Positions 37,747 to 45,811 of a stretch of 64,000 nucleotides of DNA are shown here, one piece after another; positions within the stretch are counted from its first letter, which is position 1, and every line of letters starts with the position of its first letter. The notes below the pieces were generated by a model. That model saw only the letters and a program-made list of their open reading frames with translations. It was not told the DNA's origin and searched no databases. The stretch is from positions 186,001-250,000 of the forward strand of contig CAJTGJ010000001.1 in NCBI GenBank assembly GCA_910575695.1, in the 5' to 3' direction. This DNA is from Oscillospiraceae bacterium (GTDB taxonomy: Bacteria; Bacillota; Clostridia; Oscillospirales; Oscillospiraceae). The translations under genes and the position numbers were made by a program.

Positions 37747-38616
37747 ATGTCCCAACTGATGAAGTGGACTTCTCAGCAGCTTCGGAAAAATGCGACAAAA
37801 GAAGAAAACAGACTGTGGTACAATTATTTAAGAGCATATCCTGTCCAATTTCGCCGTCAGGTTGTGTTTGGTCGGTTTATCGTAGATTTTTACTGTGCAA
37901 AAGCGAAATTAGTGCTGGAACTGGACGGTTCCCAGCACTACGAAGGAAATGGGCCGGAATATGACGCCGAGCGGACAAACTGCCTGGTGCGTGGTTATGG
38001 GCTGCGTATTCTTCGGTTTACGAATAAAGAGGTTCGACAAAATTTTGAGGGTGTTTGTACTGCTATTGATTTAGAGGTGAAGGGGCTGACGCACGCCCCC
38101 TCATCCGCCCCCTGCGGGGGCACCTTCCCCCCAGAGGGGGGAAGGCTTTGCGCCTGCCTGGAAAGGAATCCTATCATGAAAACAGTTACGCTATACACCG
38201 ACGGCGCGTGCTCCGGCAACCCCGGCCCCGGCGGCTGGGGAGCCATCCTGATGTTCGGCGAGCACAAAAGGGAACTGAGCGGCGGCGAGGCGAAAACCAC
38301 CAACAACCGCATGGAGCTCACCGCTGTCATCAAGGGCCTGGAGGCGCTGAAACAGCCCTGCGTGGTGGAGCTTTACTCCGATTCCAAGTACGTCATTGAC
38401 GCCCTGCAAAAGGGCTGGGCCAAGGGCTGGCGGGCCAGGGGCTGGGTGAAGTCGGACAAAAAGCCCGCCCTCAATCCGGATCTGTGGGAACGCCTGCTGG
38501 AACTGTGCGAGACGCACACGGTGAATCTGCATTGGGTGAAGGGCCACGCCGAAAACCCCTACAACAACCGCTGTGACGAGCTGGCGGTGGGGGAGTGGCA
38601 GAAGCTGAAAGCCTGA
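37747..38616 (+). CDS. DUF559 endonuclease-fold protein, reading frame continuous with rnhA
   Basis: The DUF559 part (about 37747-38080) encodes roughly 110 residues. Its core [20 protein letters not shown] and DGSQHYE resembles the Vsr/restriction-like PD-(D/E)XK fold. [18 protein letters not shown] and [11 protein letters not shown] are also typical. No stop follows: translation would pass through the inverted R3 repeat (reading [17 protein letters not shown]) and enter RNase HI in frame, giving 290 residues from ATG 37747. The upstream ATG 37729 is inside the repeat. Whether one fused protein or two proteins are made is unknown. Nuclease activity is inferred from fold. Confidence 0.75.
   Translation: MSQLMKWTSQQLRKNATKEENRLWYNYLRAYPVQFRRQVVFGRFIVDFYCAKAKLVLELDGSQHYEGNGPEYDAERTNCLVRGYGLRILRFTNKEVRQNFEGVCTAIDLEVKGLTHAPSSAPCGGTFPPEGGRLCACLERNPIMKTVTLYTDGACSGNPGPGGWGAILMFGEHKRELSGGEAKTTNNRMELTAVIKGLEALKQPCVVELYSDSKYVIDALQKGWAKGWRARGWVKSDKKPALNPDLWERLLELCETHTVNLHWVKGHAENPYNNRCDELAVGEWQKLKA
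38095..38147 (-). repeat. R3 repeat, inverted copy at right edge of DUF559 segment
   Basis: GCCCCCTCATCC...CACCTTCCCCC...GGGGGGAAGGC is the reverse complement of the R3 units at 37001 and 37683, though its middle hairpin differs. With 37683-37738 it forms a terminal-inverted-repeat-like frame around DUF559. Confidence 0.8.
38176..38616 (+). CDS. rnhA: ribonuclease HI
   Basis: 146 residues, normal length. Catalytic positions are visible: Asp in [14 protein letters not shown], Glu in [12 protein letters not shown], Asp in [12 protein letters not shown], and His/Asp in [16 protein letters not shown]. It removes RNA from RNA-DNA hybrids. GGAAAGGAAT precedes the ATG at 38176. Its first 36 bases are duplicated at 37609-37644, and the frame is open upstream into DUF559. 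The original promoter now lies in front of the truncated copy. Confidence 0.95.
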   Translation: MKTVTLYTDGACSGNPGPGGWGAILMFGEHKRELSGGEAKTTNNRMELTAVIKGLEALKQPCVVELYSDSKYVIDALQKGWAKGWRARGWVKSDKKPALNPDLWERLLELCETHTVNLHWVKGHAENPYNNRCDELAVGEWQKLKA

Positions 38617-38624
38617 GAATAGAG

Positions 38625-38652
38625 AAAGCGCCGGGGTTATTCCCGGCGCTTT
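38625..38652 (+). terminator. rnhA terminator
   Basis: AAAGCGCCGGG / CCCGGCGCTTT with a six-base loop. It overlaps the end of the converging ribbon-helix-helix gene. Confidence 0.8.
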
Positions 38653-38813
38653 TCCCATTCCCGTGCTTCTCGGTCCAATTGGTTCAGATGGTCCCGCAGA
38701 GCGAGATTGATATAGCTGGAGACGGAGCGGTCATCATACTCAGCCAAACCCTTGATCCTCTGATAGATCGGGTCGTCGAGTGTGATACTGATTCTGACTT
38801 TTAGGGGTTTCAT
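38637..38813 (-). CDS. small ribbon-helix-helix protein
   Basis: 58 residues. The beta strand KVRISITLDDPIYQRIKGLA and helix DDRSVSSYINLALRDHLNQL fit the Arc/CopG fold used by antitoxins and small repressors. AGGTGATGTT precedes the ATG at 38813. It is divergent from a 55-residue gene, with a shared AT-rich control region of about 85 bases. No toxin gene follows on the same strand. An autorepressor or antitoxin-like role is possible. Confidence 0.75.
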   Translation of the reverse strand: MKPLKVRISITLDDPIYQRIKGLAEYDDRSVSSYINLALRDHLNQLDREAREWEKRRE

Positions 38814-38854
38814 AACATCACCTGATTTATCATAACATTTTAGCCAATATAATA

Positions 38855-38883
38855 TTGACAACTCATATTAGATCATATACAAT
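38855..38883 (+). promoter_or_regulatory. promoter of 55-residue gene
   Basis: TTGACA (38855-38860), 17-base spacer, TACAAT (38878-38883), in the divergent region next to the ribbon-helix-helix gene. Confidence 0.65.
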
Positions 38884-38899
38884 ATGATGTGGTGATACT

Positions 38900-39067
38900 A
38901 TGAATGAAATTGAATTTGACAACGCGCTTTCCCAGTTCCTCAACGACGAGCAGTACGAAAAAACCAGTGAGGCCATGTACAGCCTGGTCCGCGACGCGTT
39001 TACCGCGGGATGGAAGGCCGCCATGGGTTCCGACCTGAAGAAGATCATCGATATTGACAGGCGCTGA
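38900..39067 (+). CDS. 55-residue protein of unknown function
   Basis: The frame starts at ATG 38900 behind GTGGTGATACT and encodes a mainly helical protein, beginning MNEIEFDNALSQFLNDEQYE and with SLVRDAFTAGWKAAMGSDLK in the middle. It has its own good promoter and a terminator right after its stop, so expression is likely. I do not recognise a family. It is divergent from a ribbon-helix-helix gene, suggesting shared regulation. Confidence 0.65.
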   Translation: MNEIEFDNALSQFLNDEQYEKTSEAMYSLVRDAFTAGWKAAMGSDLKKIIDIDRR

Positions 39068-39096
39068 AAAGCCCCTCCCGGCCAGGAGGGGCTTTT
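39067..39096. terminator. bidirectional terminator after 55-residue gene and aspS
   Basis: AAAAGCCCCTCC / GGAGGGGCTTTT around six bases. Confidence 0.85.
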
Positions 39097-39103
39097 CCTT
39101 GTT

Positions 39104-40882
39104 TTATTCTTCCTCTTTCGCGGTACACATGATGTTCAGCTCGTCCAGCTGTTTCTGCTCCACGAAGCCGGGCGCGCCCATCATCACGTCCTGGGCGTTC
39201 TTGTTCATGGGGAAGGGGATGATCTCCCGGATGGAGTCCTCCCCGGCCAGCAGCATTACCATCCGGTCCACCCCCGGGGCGATGCCCGCGTGGGGGGGCG
39301 CACCGTAGGTGAAAGCGTTGTACATGGCGGGGAACTTGGCTTTCACGTCCTCCTCGCCCAGCCGCACCAGCTGGAACGCCTCGATCATGATTTCCGGGTC
39401 GTGGTTCCGCACCGCGCCGGAGGAAAGCTCCACGCCGTTGCACACCAGGTCGTATTGGAACGCGGTGATGGTCAGCGGGTCCACTTCCCCCGCCGCCGCC
39501 TGTTTCAGGATGTCCAGCCCGCCGTTGGGCATGGAGAAGGGGTTGTGGCAGAATTCCAGCTCGCCGGATTCCTCCCCGATTTCGTACATGGGGAAGTCCA
39601 CGATCCAGCAGAACTCGTACCGCTCCGCGTCCATGTGGCCGGGGCAGAAGGCCCCCAGCTTGTTCCGGAGCACGCCGGCGGTTTTCTGGGCGGTGAGCAG
39701 CTTGCCCGCCGTCAGCCCCACAAAGCAGCCCGGCGTGAGCCCCAGGGCCTCCACTGCCTGGTCCTTGATGGGCTGGACGAACTTGGCGATGCCGCCCACG
39801 ATCTCGCCCTTTTCGTCGTACCGGAACCAGTACGCCTTTTCCCCGGACTGCACCTCCACGTCGGCGCACAGCTTGTCGATCTGCTTCCGGGCGCCCTCGA
39901 AGCTGGATACCACGATGGCCTTGACCGTGCTGCCCTCAAAGGGCGGGAAGCCGCACCCCGCCAGCAGCTCCGTGGCGTCGGTGAGGGTCAGGTCGATGCG
40001 CAGGTCGGGCTTGTCGGTGCCGTACTTCTCCATGGCCTCCAGATAGGGGATGCGCTGGAAGGGGGCCTCGGAGGCGGTGTTGTATTTGCCGTACCTGGCG
40101 AAAATGGGGGGGAGGACGCGCTCCAGCACGGAGAACACATCCTCCTGGCTGGCGAAGGCCATCTCCATGTCCAGCTGGTAGAATTCGCCGGGGGAGCGGT
40201 CGCCCCGGGCGTCCTCGTCCCGGAAGCAGGGGGCGATCTGGAAGTAGCGGTCAAAGCCGGAGGCCATCAGCAGCTGCTTGAACTGCTGGGGGGCCTGGGG
40301 CAGGGCGTAGAACTTGCCGGGATGCTTCCGGCTGGGCACCAGGTAGTCCCGGGCCCCCTCCGGGGAGGAGGCGGTGAGGATGGGCGTGGTGATCTCCAGG
40401 AAGCCCTCGCCGGTCATGGCGGCCCGCAGTGCGGCCACCACGCTGCACCGCAGGATGATATTATTCTTCACCTCGGGGTTGCGCAGATCCAGATAGCGGT
40501 ATTTCAGACGCTGGGTCTCGTCCGCCTCCCGGGAGCGGTTGATCTGGAAGGGCAGCTCGTTGTGCCGGCAGCGGCCCAGCACCTCAATTTTGCTGGGCGC
40601 CACCTCAATGTCGCCGGTGGGCAGCTTGGGATTTTTGCTGCCCCGCTCCCGGACGACGCCCTCCACCGAGATGGTGGATTCCTTGTTCAGGCCCTTGACA
40701 GCCGCCATCATGTCCTCGGTTTCCAGGACGATCTGGGTGGCGCCGTAGAAGTCCCGGAGCACCACGAAGGCCAGATTCTGACCCACCTCCCGGACGTTTT
40801 CCATCCAGCCCACCAGCTTGACTTGCTGGCCCACGTGTTCCATGCGCAGGTCGCTGCAGGTGTGGGTGCGTGATTGAACCAT
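39104..40882 (-). CDS. aspS: aspartate-tRNA ligase
   Basis: 592 residues, bacterial-type class II synthetase. The N-terminal anticodon-binding domain has GWMENVREVGQNLAFVVLRD. The catalytic motif 2 region is FRDEDARGDRSPGEFYQLD, and motif 3 GVDRMVMLLAG follows. A GAD insertion domain of usual size lies between. The ATG at 40882 is 9 bases after GGAG. It follows hisS, the common hisS-aspS order of Firmicutes. Confidence 0.97.
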   Translation of the reverse strand: MVQSRTHTCSDLRMEHVGQQVKLVGWMENVREVGQNLAFVVLRDFYGATQIVLETEDMMAAVKGLNKESTISVEGVVRERGSKNPKLPTGDIEVAPSKIEVLGRCRHNELPFQINRSREADETQRLKYRYLDLRNPEVKNNIILRCSVVAALRAAMTGEGFLEITTPILTASSPEGARDYLVPSRKHPGKFYALPQAPQQFKQLLMASGFDRYFQIAPCFRDEDARGDRSPGEFYQLDMEMAFASQEDVFSVLERVLPPIFARYGKYNTASEAPFQRIPYLEAMEKYGTDKPDLRIDLTLTDATELLAGCGFPPFEGSTVKAIVVSSFEGARKQIDKLCADVEVQSGEKAYWFRYDEKGEIVGGIAKFVQPIKDQAVEALGLTPGCFVGLTAGKLLTAQKTAGVLRNKLGAFCPGHMDAERYEFCWIVDFPMYEIGEESGELEFCHNPFSMPNGGLDILKQAAAGEVDPLTITAFQYDLVCNGVELSSGAVRNHDPEIMIEAFQLVRLGEEDVKAKFPAMYNAFTYGAPPHAGIAPGVDRMVMLLAGEDSIREIIPFPMNKNAQDVMMGAPGFVEQKQLDELNIMCTAKEEE

Positions 40883-41005
40883 TGGAATCATCTCCAATTT
40901 GTAATATTTTAATTATTTTTATACAACAGGTATTTACTCGGATGAGCCAAAAATGACAGAGCCTGATCCCGCTTCGTCCGTGAGGCGTACCGTTGAGCGG
41001 GTTTC

Positions 41006-42376
41006 TCAGCCCCGCTCCGGCTCCTGGATGGGTGCGGCGGCGTTCCCGGCCCCAATGGTGTCGAGCATCTTCCGGATGGCCTCATCCACGGACAAAAGCT
41101 CCTGCTCACCGGTGGACATATTCTTCAGGGATACTTTACTCTGAGTGATTTCATCCTCACCCAACAACAGAATGTATGGGACGCCCAGCTTGTCGGCATA
41201 GGACATTTTCTGCTTGAATTTTTTCTGCTCGGCGTAGAGCTGGGTCCGGATGCCCGCTCCCCGGAGCTGGGTGGCCAGGGAAATCGCCGGGGCCAGATCG
41301 TCCGTCATGGGCAGGATGAGCACGTCGGCGGGGGAGGTGATCAGGCTGTCGTTCAGATAACCCTGCTCCTCGAGCACGTAGAACAGCCGGGTCAGGCCGA
41401 TGGAAATGCCCACACCGGGCAGTTGTTTGTCCGTATAATATTCCGCAAGGTTATCATACCGTCCCCCGGAACAGATGGAACCGATCTCCGGGTGGTCCAG
41501 CATGAATGTCTCATACACGGTGCCGGTGTAGTAGTCCAGCCCCCGGGCGATGGTCAGATCCACCGCGAAATTTTCCTCGGGCACGCCGAAGGCGGACAGG
41601 TATTTCACCACTGTGTTCAGCTCGTCCAGTCCGGTGTCGAACAGCTCGTGGCGGCTGCGGTATTCCTCCAGGGCGGAAAGAACATGATTATTACTTCCCG
41701 TAATGGATATGAACTTCAGGATCTCGTCCGCCTGCTCTCCGGTGAGGGCCAGCACCTCGTCCGTCAGCAGCTCCCGCACCTTGTCCGGGCCGATTTTGGG
41801 CAGCTTGTCCACCACCCGCATGATGTCCCCGGACTTGTCCGACAGGCCCAGCATGGCGTAGAAGCCGCTGAGGATTTTCCGGTTGTTCACCCGGATCTGG
41901 AACCGTTTCAGCCCCAGGGCGGTGAAGGTCTGATAGATGATGGACGGGATTTCCGCCTCATTGGCGATGTCCAATTTGCCGTCGCCGATGATGTCGATGT
42001 CCGCCTGATAGAATTCCCGGAACCGGCCCCGCTGGGCCCGCTCCCCCCGATAGACCTTGCCGATCTGGAACCGGCGGAAAGGGAAGGACAGGCCGGCATA
42101 GTGCAGGGCCACATATTTGGCCAGGGGCACCGTCAGATCGAACCGCAGGGACAGATCGGTGTCCCCCTTGCTGAAGCGGTAGATCTGCTTTTCCGTTTCG
42201 CCGCCGGCCTTCGCCAGCAATACCTCGCTGGCCTCGATGATGGGGGTATCCAGCGGGGTGAAGCCGTAGAGGGAATAGGTGCGGCGGAGTTCCTCCGCCA
42301 TCCGTTCAAACTGAACCTGCCGGGCGGGGAGCAGCTCCATAAACCCGGACAGGGTACGGGGTTTTTGTTTTGCCAT
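41006..42376 (-). CDS. hisS: histidine-tRNA ligase
   Basis: 456 residues, class II. Motif 2 appears in FRRFQIGKVYRGERAQRGRFREFYQADIDI-like form (FRRFQIGKVYRGE visible). The histidine-specific ARGLDYYTGTVYE and the GGRYDNL loop are present. The C-terminal anticodon-binding domain follows. A tail of about 30 residues after the usual end reads LLSVDEAIRKMLDTIGAGNA, making it longer than typical. AAGGAGA precedes the ATG. Confidence 0.97.
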   Translation of the reverse strand: MAKQKPRTLSGFMELLPARQVQFERMAEELRRTYSLYGFTPLDTPIIEASEVLLAKAGGETEKQIYRFSKGDTDLSLRFDLTVPLAKYVALHYAGLSFPFRRFQIGKVYRGERAQRGRFREFYQADIDIIGDGKLDIANEAEIPSIIYQTFTALGLKRFQIRVNNRKILSGFYAMLGLSDKSGDIMRVVDKLPKIGPDKVRELLTDEVLALTGEQADEILKFISITGSNNHVLSALEEYRSRHELFDTGLDELNTVVKYLSAFGVPEENFAVDLTIARGLDYYTGTVYETFMLDHPEIGSICSGGRYDNLAEYYTDKQLPGVGISIGLTRLFYVLEEQGYLNDSLITSPADVLILPMTDDLAPAISLATQLRGAGIRTQLYAEQKKFKQKMSYADKLGVPYILLLGEDEITQSKVSLKNMSTGEQELLSVDEAIRKMLDTIGAGNAAAPIQEPERG

Positions 42377-42492
42377 CGGTATGATCTCCTTCTCTCATGA
42401 AACAAAACCGCGGGGGAGGGGGGCCGCGTGCCGCGGGCGTATGGTCCGCCTCAAGCCCCTCCCCCTCGCGGGATTCTTGAATATGCCGTTAT
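42377..42492. other. spacer between mgsA-like gene and hisS with a long GC hairpin
   Basis: CCGCGGGGGAGGGG (42409-42422) can pair with CCCCTCCCCCTCGCGG (42457-42472), with a bulge. It may attenuate or punctuate transcription from the mgsA-like gene into hisS. No T-run was seen. Confidence 0.4.
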
Positions 42493-42906
42493 TTACACCT
42501 TTAACGGTTTTGTGGGCTTGATCAGCTCGCGCCAGTCCAGGTCGCCCCGGGACAGGCCGTGGATCAGCATTTCCGCTGTGGCGGCATTGGTGGCCATGGG
42601 GACGTTGTGCAGGTCGCACAGATTGTTGATATAATGAATGTCTTTATCCAGGTCGTCGGAGTTTGGGTCGTTGAAAAACAGAACCATGTCGATTTCCTCA
42701 TAGGCGATCCGGGCGCCGATCTGCTGGGTGCCGCCCTGGGAGTGGGCCAGAAACAGCTGTACCGGTAAGCCGGTTGCCTCCGCCACCTGGCGCCCGGTGT
42801 TGCTGGTGGCGCATACAGTGTGCTTGGACAGGATGCCGCAATACGCGATGCAGAACTGGACCATCAATTCTTTTTTGTTGTCGTGGCTCATCAGTGCGAT
42901 GTTCAT
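42493..42906 (-). CDS. methylglyoxal-synthase-like protein
   Basis: 137 residues of the MGS-like fold. ALMSHDNKKELMVQF keeps His8 and the phosphate region TSNTGRQVAEATGL. However, the catalytic Asp71 of the E. coli enzyme (in GGDQQ) is replaced by Thr60 (GGTQQIGARI). The segment around His98 (DPLNAVPHDPD) reads DPNSDDLDKDI. Methylglyoxal synthase activity is therefore doubtful. It may be an allosteric or other MGS-fold enzyme. It lies between the MinD-like gene and hisS on the same strand. Confidence 0.8.
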   Translation of the reverse strand: MNIALMSHDNKKELMVQFCIAYCGILSKHTVCATSNTGRQVAEATGLPVQLFLAHSQGGTQQIGARIAYEEIDMVLFFNDPNSDDLDKDIHYINNLCDLHNVPMATNAATAEMLIHGLSRGDLDWRELIKPTKPLKV

Positions 42907-42999
42907 GTTACCCTTCTCCTTTCTGGGGGACGCTAAGGGCTGCGGCCCTTAGTTGGATGGATAGTGTACAAAAGAGTGGAGCTGGATCTCCTTTTAAAG

Positions 43000-43731
43000 T
43001 CAGCGGATGCGGAGCAGGGGCACTCGCTGGCCCAAAATTCGTTTGGATATGTTCAAATAAGCGGGGGCCGCGCCCTTATAGGTGGTGAGCACCAGGGGCA
43101 CCCCTGCCGCCGCCGCCAGGGTGACGGCGGGATCCTCCGGCACCACGCCCAGCAGTGGAAGCCCCGCCGCGTCCATGGCGTTGTCGATGGAGGTGCGCAG
43201 CTTGCGGATCAGCCTGGGCTGTACCCGGTTCATCACCAGATGGAGCTGGGGCAGGGCGTGGAGCTCAGCCACCGCCCGCTGGGCGTCCCGCAGGGCGGCG
43301 GGGTCCACAGCGGACACCACGATGGCACGGTCCGCCGCCGCCATGGCAAGCTGAAACCCTCCCCCCAGTCCGGCGGGGGAGTCCATAAATACGTAGTCGA
43401 AGCATTCCCTGGCCTCTTCCGCCACCTCGCAGAAGCGCTGGATATCCAGGCCGTCGGGGGCCAGGGGGGCGGTGAGCAGATACAGGCCCTTGATCTCCGG
43501 CTGTTCCACCGCCGCGGACAGCAGGGAGCAGCGGTAGGCCATCACGTCGGAAAAATCCATCACCGCTTTGTCGGACATACCCAGCACCAGATCCAGGTTG
43601 CGCAGGCCGATATCCAGGTCGATGCACAGCACCCGCTGGCCCAGCGCGGCCAGGCAGGAGGCGATCCCGGCGGTGAGGGAGGTTTTCCCGGTGCCGCCCT
43701 TTCCCGATGTGATCATAACGGAGGTTCCCAT
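43000..43731 (-). CDS. MinD/ParA-like ATPase
   Basis: 243 residues. The deviant Walker A SGKGGTGKTS is at residues 9-18, with switch I CIDLDIGLRNLDLVLG and switch II FDYVFMDSPAGLGGG, as in MinD. No minC or minE is adjacent. The C-terminus ends RILGQRVPLLRIR and lacks the usual MinD amphipathic membrane helix. It may place septum or other cargo, or be an orphan homologue. It lies downstream of rsmG with a gap of about 120 bases. Confidence 0.85.
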   Translation of the reverse strand: MGTSVMITSGKGGTGKTSLTAGIASCLAALGQRVLCIDLDIGLRNLDLVLGMSDKAVMDFSDVMAYRCSLLSAAVEQPEIKGLYLLTAPLAPDGLDIQRFCEVAEEARECFDYVFMDSPAGLGGGFQLAMAAADRAIVVSAVDPAALRDAQRAVAELHALPQLHLVMNRVQPRLIRKLRTSIDNAMDAAGLPLLGVVPEDPAVTLAAAAGVPLVLTTYKGAAPAYLNISKRILGQRVPLLRIR

Positions 43732-43852
43732 GGTTTTTCCCCTTCCAGCGTTACGTGAAAATCATAACACAAAACTCGCTCAATGACAACAAAATTTTAA
43801 ATAAATTTTCATTTATGTAACATTTTTCAGCTTTCGCCCGGGCCGCTCCGGC

Positions 43853-44566
43853 TCACAGCATTCTCTTTTGTATTTTAGCCCACCGCCGGGGGTATTGAGA
43901 CGGGGTCGGGCCCTTTTTTTCAATCATAATGATCCGGTGGTTCACCGCCGTGCCGGGGATGGCATAGTCAACGCATCGGTCCACCTTTCCCCCCAGCACG
44001 TGGATGGCGGGGCGGGCACTGTCCAATTCCTCGTCGCTGTCGATGCCTTTCATGGCCAGAAAGTACCCGCCTACCTTGACAAAGGGCAGGCATACCTCGC
44101 ACAGGATCCGCAGGTCGGCCACCGCACGGGCGGTGGCGAAGTCGAACTGCTCCCGGAGCACCGGGTCCAGCCCCGCCTCCTCCGCCCGGGCGTGGATGGG
44201 GGCCATGCTGGTGAGGCCCAGTTGGTCGCAGGCCTCCTCCAGCCAGTCCACCCGCTTGTTCTGGGCGTCCAGCAGGGTGACGTAAAGCGTCGGTACCAGG
44301 ATCTTCAGCGGGATGCCGGGGAAGCCCGCCCCGGTGCCCACGTCGATGAGGGTCTTGTACTGGAACCCGGCGCAGTTGAGCAGAGCGGCGCAGTCCAGCA
44401 TATGCAGGGACGCCACCTGTCTGGGCTCGGTGATGGCGGTCAGGTTCATGACCTCATTTTTTTCAAGCAGAAGCCGCCCAAACCGCTCCAGTTGGGCGGG
44501 GGCGGCTTCCGGCACTTGTCCGGACAGGCCCAGCTCAGCCAGTCCGTTTTCGATCATATCCCTCAT
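43853..44566 (-). CDS. rsmG: 16S rRNA (guanine527-N7)-methyltransferase RsmG
   Basis: 237 residues. The SAM-binding motif DVGTGAGFPGIPLKIL is typical. MNLTAITEPRQVASLHMLD and DFATARAVADLRILCE are RsmG-specific. It methylates G527 of 16S rRNA; loss gives low-level streptomycin resistance in other species. The start lies 3 bases after the stop of the preceding membrane gene. In most Firmicutes rsmG neighbours noc and parAB; here it is about 5 kb from parB with other genes between. Confidence 0.95.
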   Translation of the reverse strand: MRDMIENGLAELGLSGQVPEAAPAQLERFGRLLLEKNEVMNLTAITEPRQVASLHMLDCAALLNCAGFQYKTLIDVGTGAGFPGIPLKILVPTLYVTLLDAQNKRVDWLEEACDQLGLTSMAPIHARAEEAGLDPVLREQFDFATARAVADLRILCEVCLPFVKVGGYFLAMKGIDSDEELDSARPAIHVLGGKVDRCVDYAIPGTAVNHRIIMIEKKGPTPSQYPRRWAKIQKRML

Positions 44567-44569
44567 GGC

Positions 44570-44911
44570 TCAGCGGATGAAAGCGCCGAGCAGGGCGGGG
44601 AAGCCCAGTAAAAGCCCCAGCGCGGCGCCAACGGCGCATAGGACAAGGCCGAATATGCCCCCCGCCACCCCGCCGGGGCAGGTGCGCTGCTTCATCCGGT
44701 GGATGAGGATGGCCGCAAGGGCCACTGACACCGGAATCAGGAACAGGGGAAAGGTGCCGGGGAGGTTTCCCCCGCCGGTGTAAAGGGCGTAGTTCAGCAC
44801 AAAGCACAGCATGACGGTGTAGGCGATGCCCATCCAGGCCGCTGTGCGTTTTTCAAAGGAGGCGGGGGTGTACCCGCCCTCCTGCTGTCCGTTGGTCTGC
44901 GTTTCAGTCAT
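44570..44911 (-). CDS. small membrane protein of unknown function
   Basis: 113 residues. A polar N-terminus of about 25 residues is followed by three hydrophobic spans (around 27-45, 55-70 and 83-108). No family is recognised. The ATG overlaps the mscL stop by 8 bases and the end lies 3 bases before rsmG, so it is co-translated with both. Confidence 0.7.
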   Translation of the reverse strand: MTETQTNGQQEGGYTPASFEKRTAAWMGIAYTVMLCFVLNYALYTGGGNLPGTFPLFLIPVSVALAAILIHRMKQRTCPGGVAGGIFGLVLCAVGAALGLLLGFPALLGAFIR

Positions 44912-45341
44912 TGTTCCGGTTCTCCTTTAATAAATCACGGATTTCAGTGAGCAGTTTTTCCTCTGCCGACGGCGCGGGCGGGGGAGGAGGCGCGGCCTCC
45001 TCCTTCTTCCTGGCGCCCTCCATAACGCGGTTTACCGCCTTGACGATGCAGAACACCACCAGGGAGAGGATCAGGAAGTTGACCACCGCGGAGATAAAGC
45101 TGCCGTAATTCAGGGTGTTGGGCATGGCGTCCTCCGCCAGGGGGTAAAAGGTGGGCAGGGCCACCGACATGGATGAGAAATCCACGCCCCCCAGGAAGAT
45201 GGACACGATAGGCATGATGATATCGTTGGTCAGCGAGGTGGTGATGGTGGAAAAAGCGCCGCCGATGATCACGCCCACAGCCAGGCCCAGCACGTTGCCT
45301 TTGTTGATGAATACCCTGAATTCCTGTAAAAATTTCTTCAT
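44904..45341 (-). CDS. mscL: large-conductance mechanosensitive channel MscL
   Basis: 145 residues. The amphipathic N-terminal helix FLQEFRVFINKGNVLGLAVG, the pore-lining GVIIGGAFSTITTSL and the second span are typical. The C-terminal helix follows a proline run (EEAAPPPPPAPSAEEKLL). It opens under membrane tension to release solutes in hypo-osmotic shock. The ATG at 45341 overlaps the end of the preceding gene. Confidence 0.95.
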   Translation of the reverse strand: MKKFLQEFRVFINKGNVLGLAVGVIIGGAFSTITTSLTNDIIMPIVSIFLGGVDFSSMSVALPTFYPLAEDAMPNTLNYGSFISAVVNFLILSLVVFCIVKAVNRVMEGARKKEEAAPPPPPAPSAEEKLLTEIRDLLKENRNND

Positions 45342-45346
45342 TCCGG

Positions 45347-45760
45347 TCAAAACTCGGGATCGAAGTCGGCTTCGGCGGCTTCCTGGACTTCCTCAGCCAT
45401 GGCCTGGGCCGCGTCTGCGGCGTCCTGAGCGCTGTCGGCCATGTCCTGCATCATGTCTGCCTCCGCCTGGGCTTCGTCCGCGATGGACTGCATCTCACCG
45501 GCAAACAGGATGGCTTCCTCGGGATCGTCGGTGAACAGCTCCGCCTCCTGGCGGGAGGCAATGGCGTTCATCAGGGGGGCGGTGAGTACGCCGTCCATCA
45601 GCTTCACATTGATATCCCGGCCCTCCCCTTCGTCGGGGAGCACGTCCAGCTTCCACAGGAGGGACTGATAGCTTTTTGTGCCGTTTTCATCCTTCTTTAT
45701 CCGGATGGGGACGAGAGCGGCCAGAGCGGTGATGCCGAGGGCTTTCCAGAGCTTTTTCAT
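45347..45760 (-). CDS. acidic helical protein of unknown function
   Basis: 137 residues. The first 20 residues are hydrophobic (WKALGITALAALVPI), perhaps membrane-associated. From about residue 80 an Ala/Asp/Glu/Met-rich region with repeated ADEAQAEADMMQDMAD-like units is predicted to be a long acidic helix. No family is recognised. AAGGAGAG precedes the ATG. It lies between serS and mscL on the same strand. Confidence 0.65.
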   Translation of the reverse strand: MKKLWKALGITALAALVPIRIKKDENGTKSYQSLLWKLDVLPDEGEGRDINVKLMDGVLTAPLMNAIASRQEAELFTDDPEEAILFAGEMQSIADEAQAEADMMQDMADSAQDAADAAQAMAEEVQEAAEADFDPEF

Positions 45761-45811
45761 GGGAATCTCTCCTTATCAAAGTTGTTTGTGGGACATCGGA
45801 CAGATTGGCGC

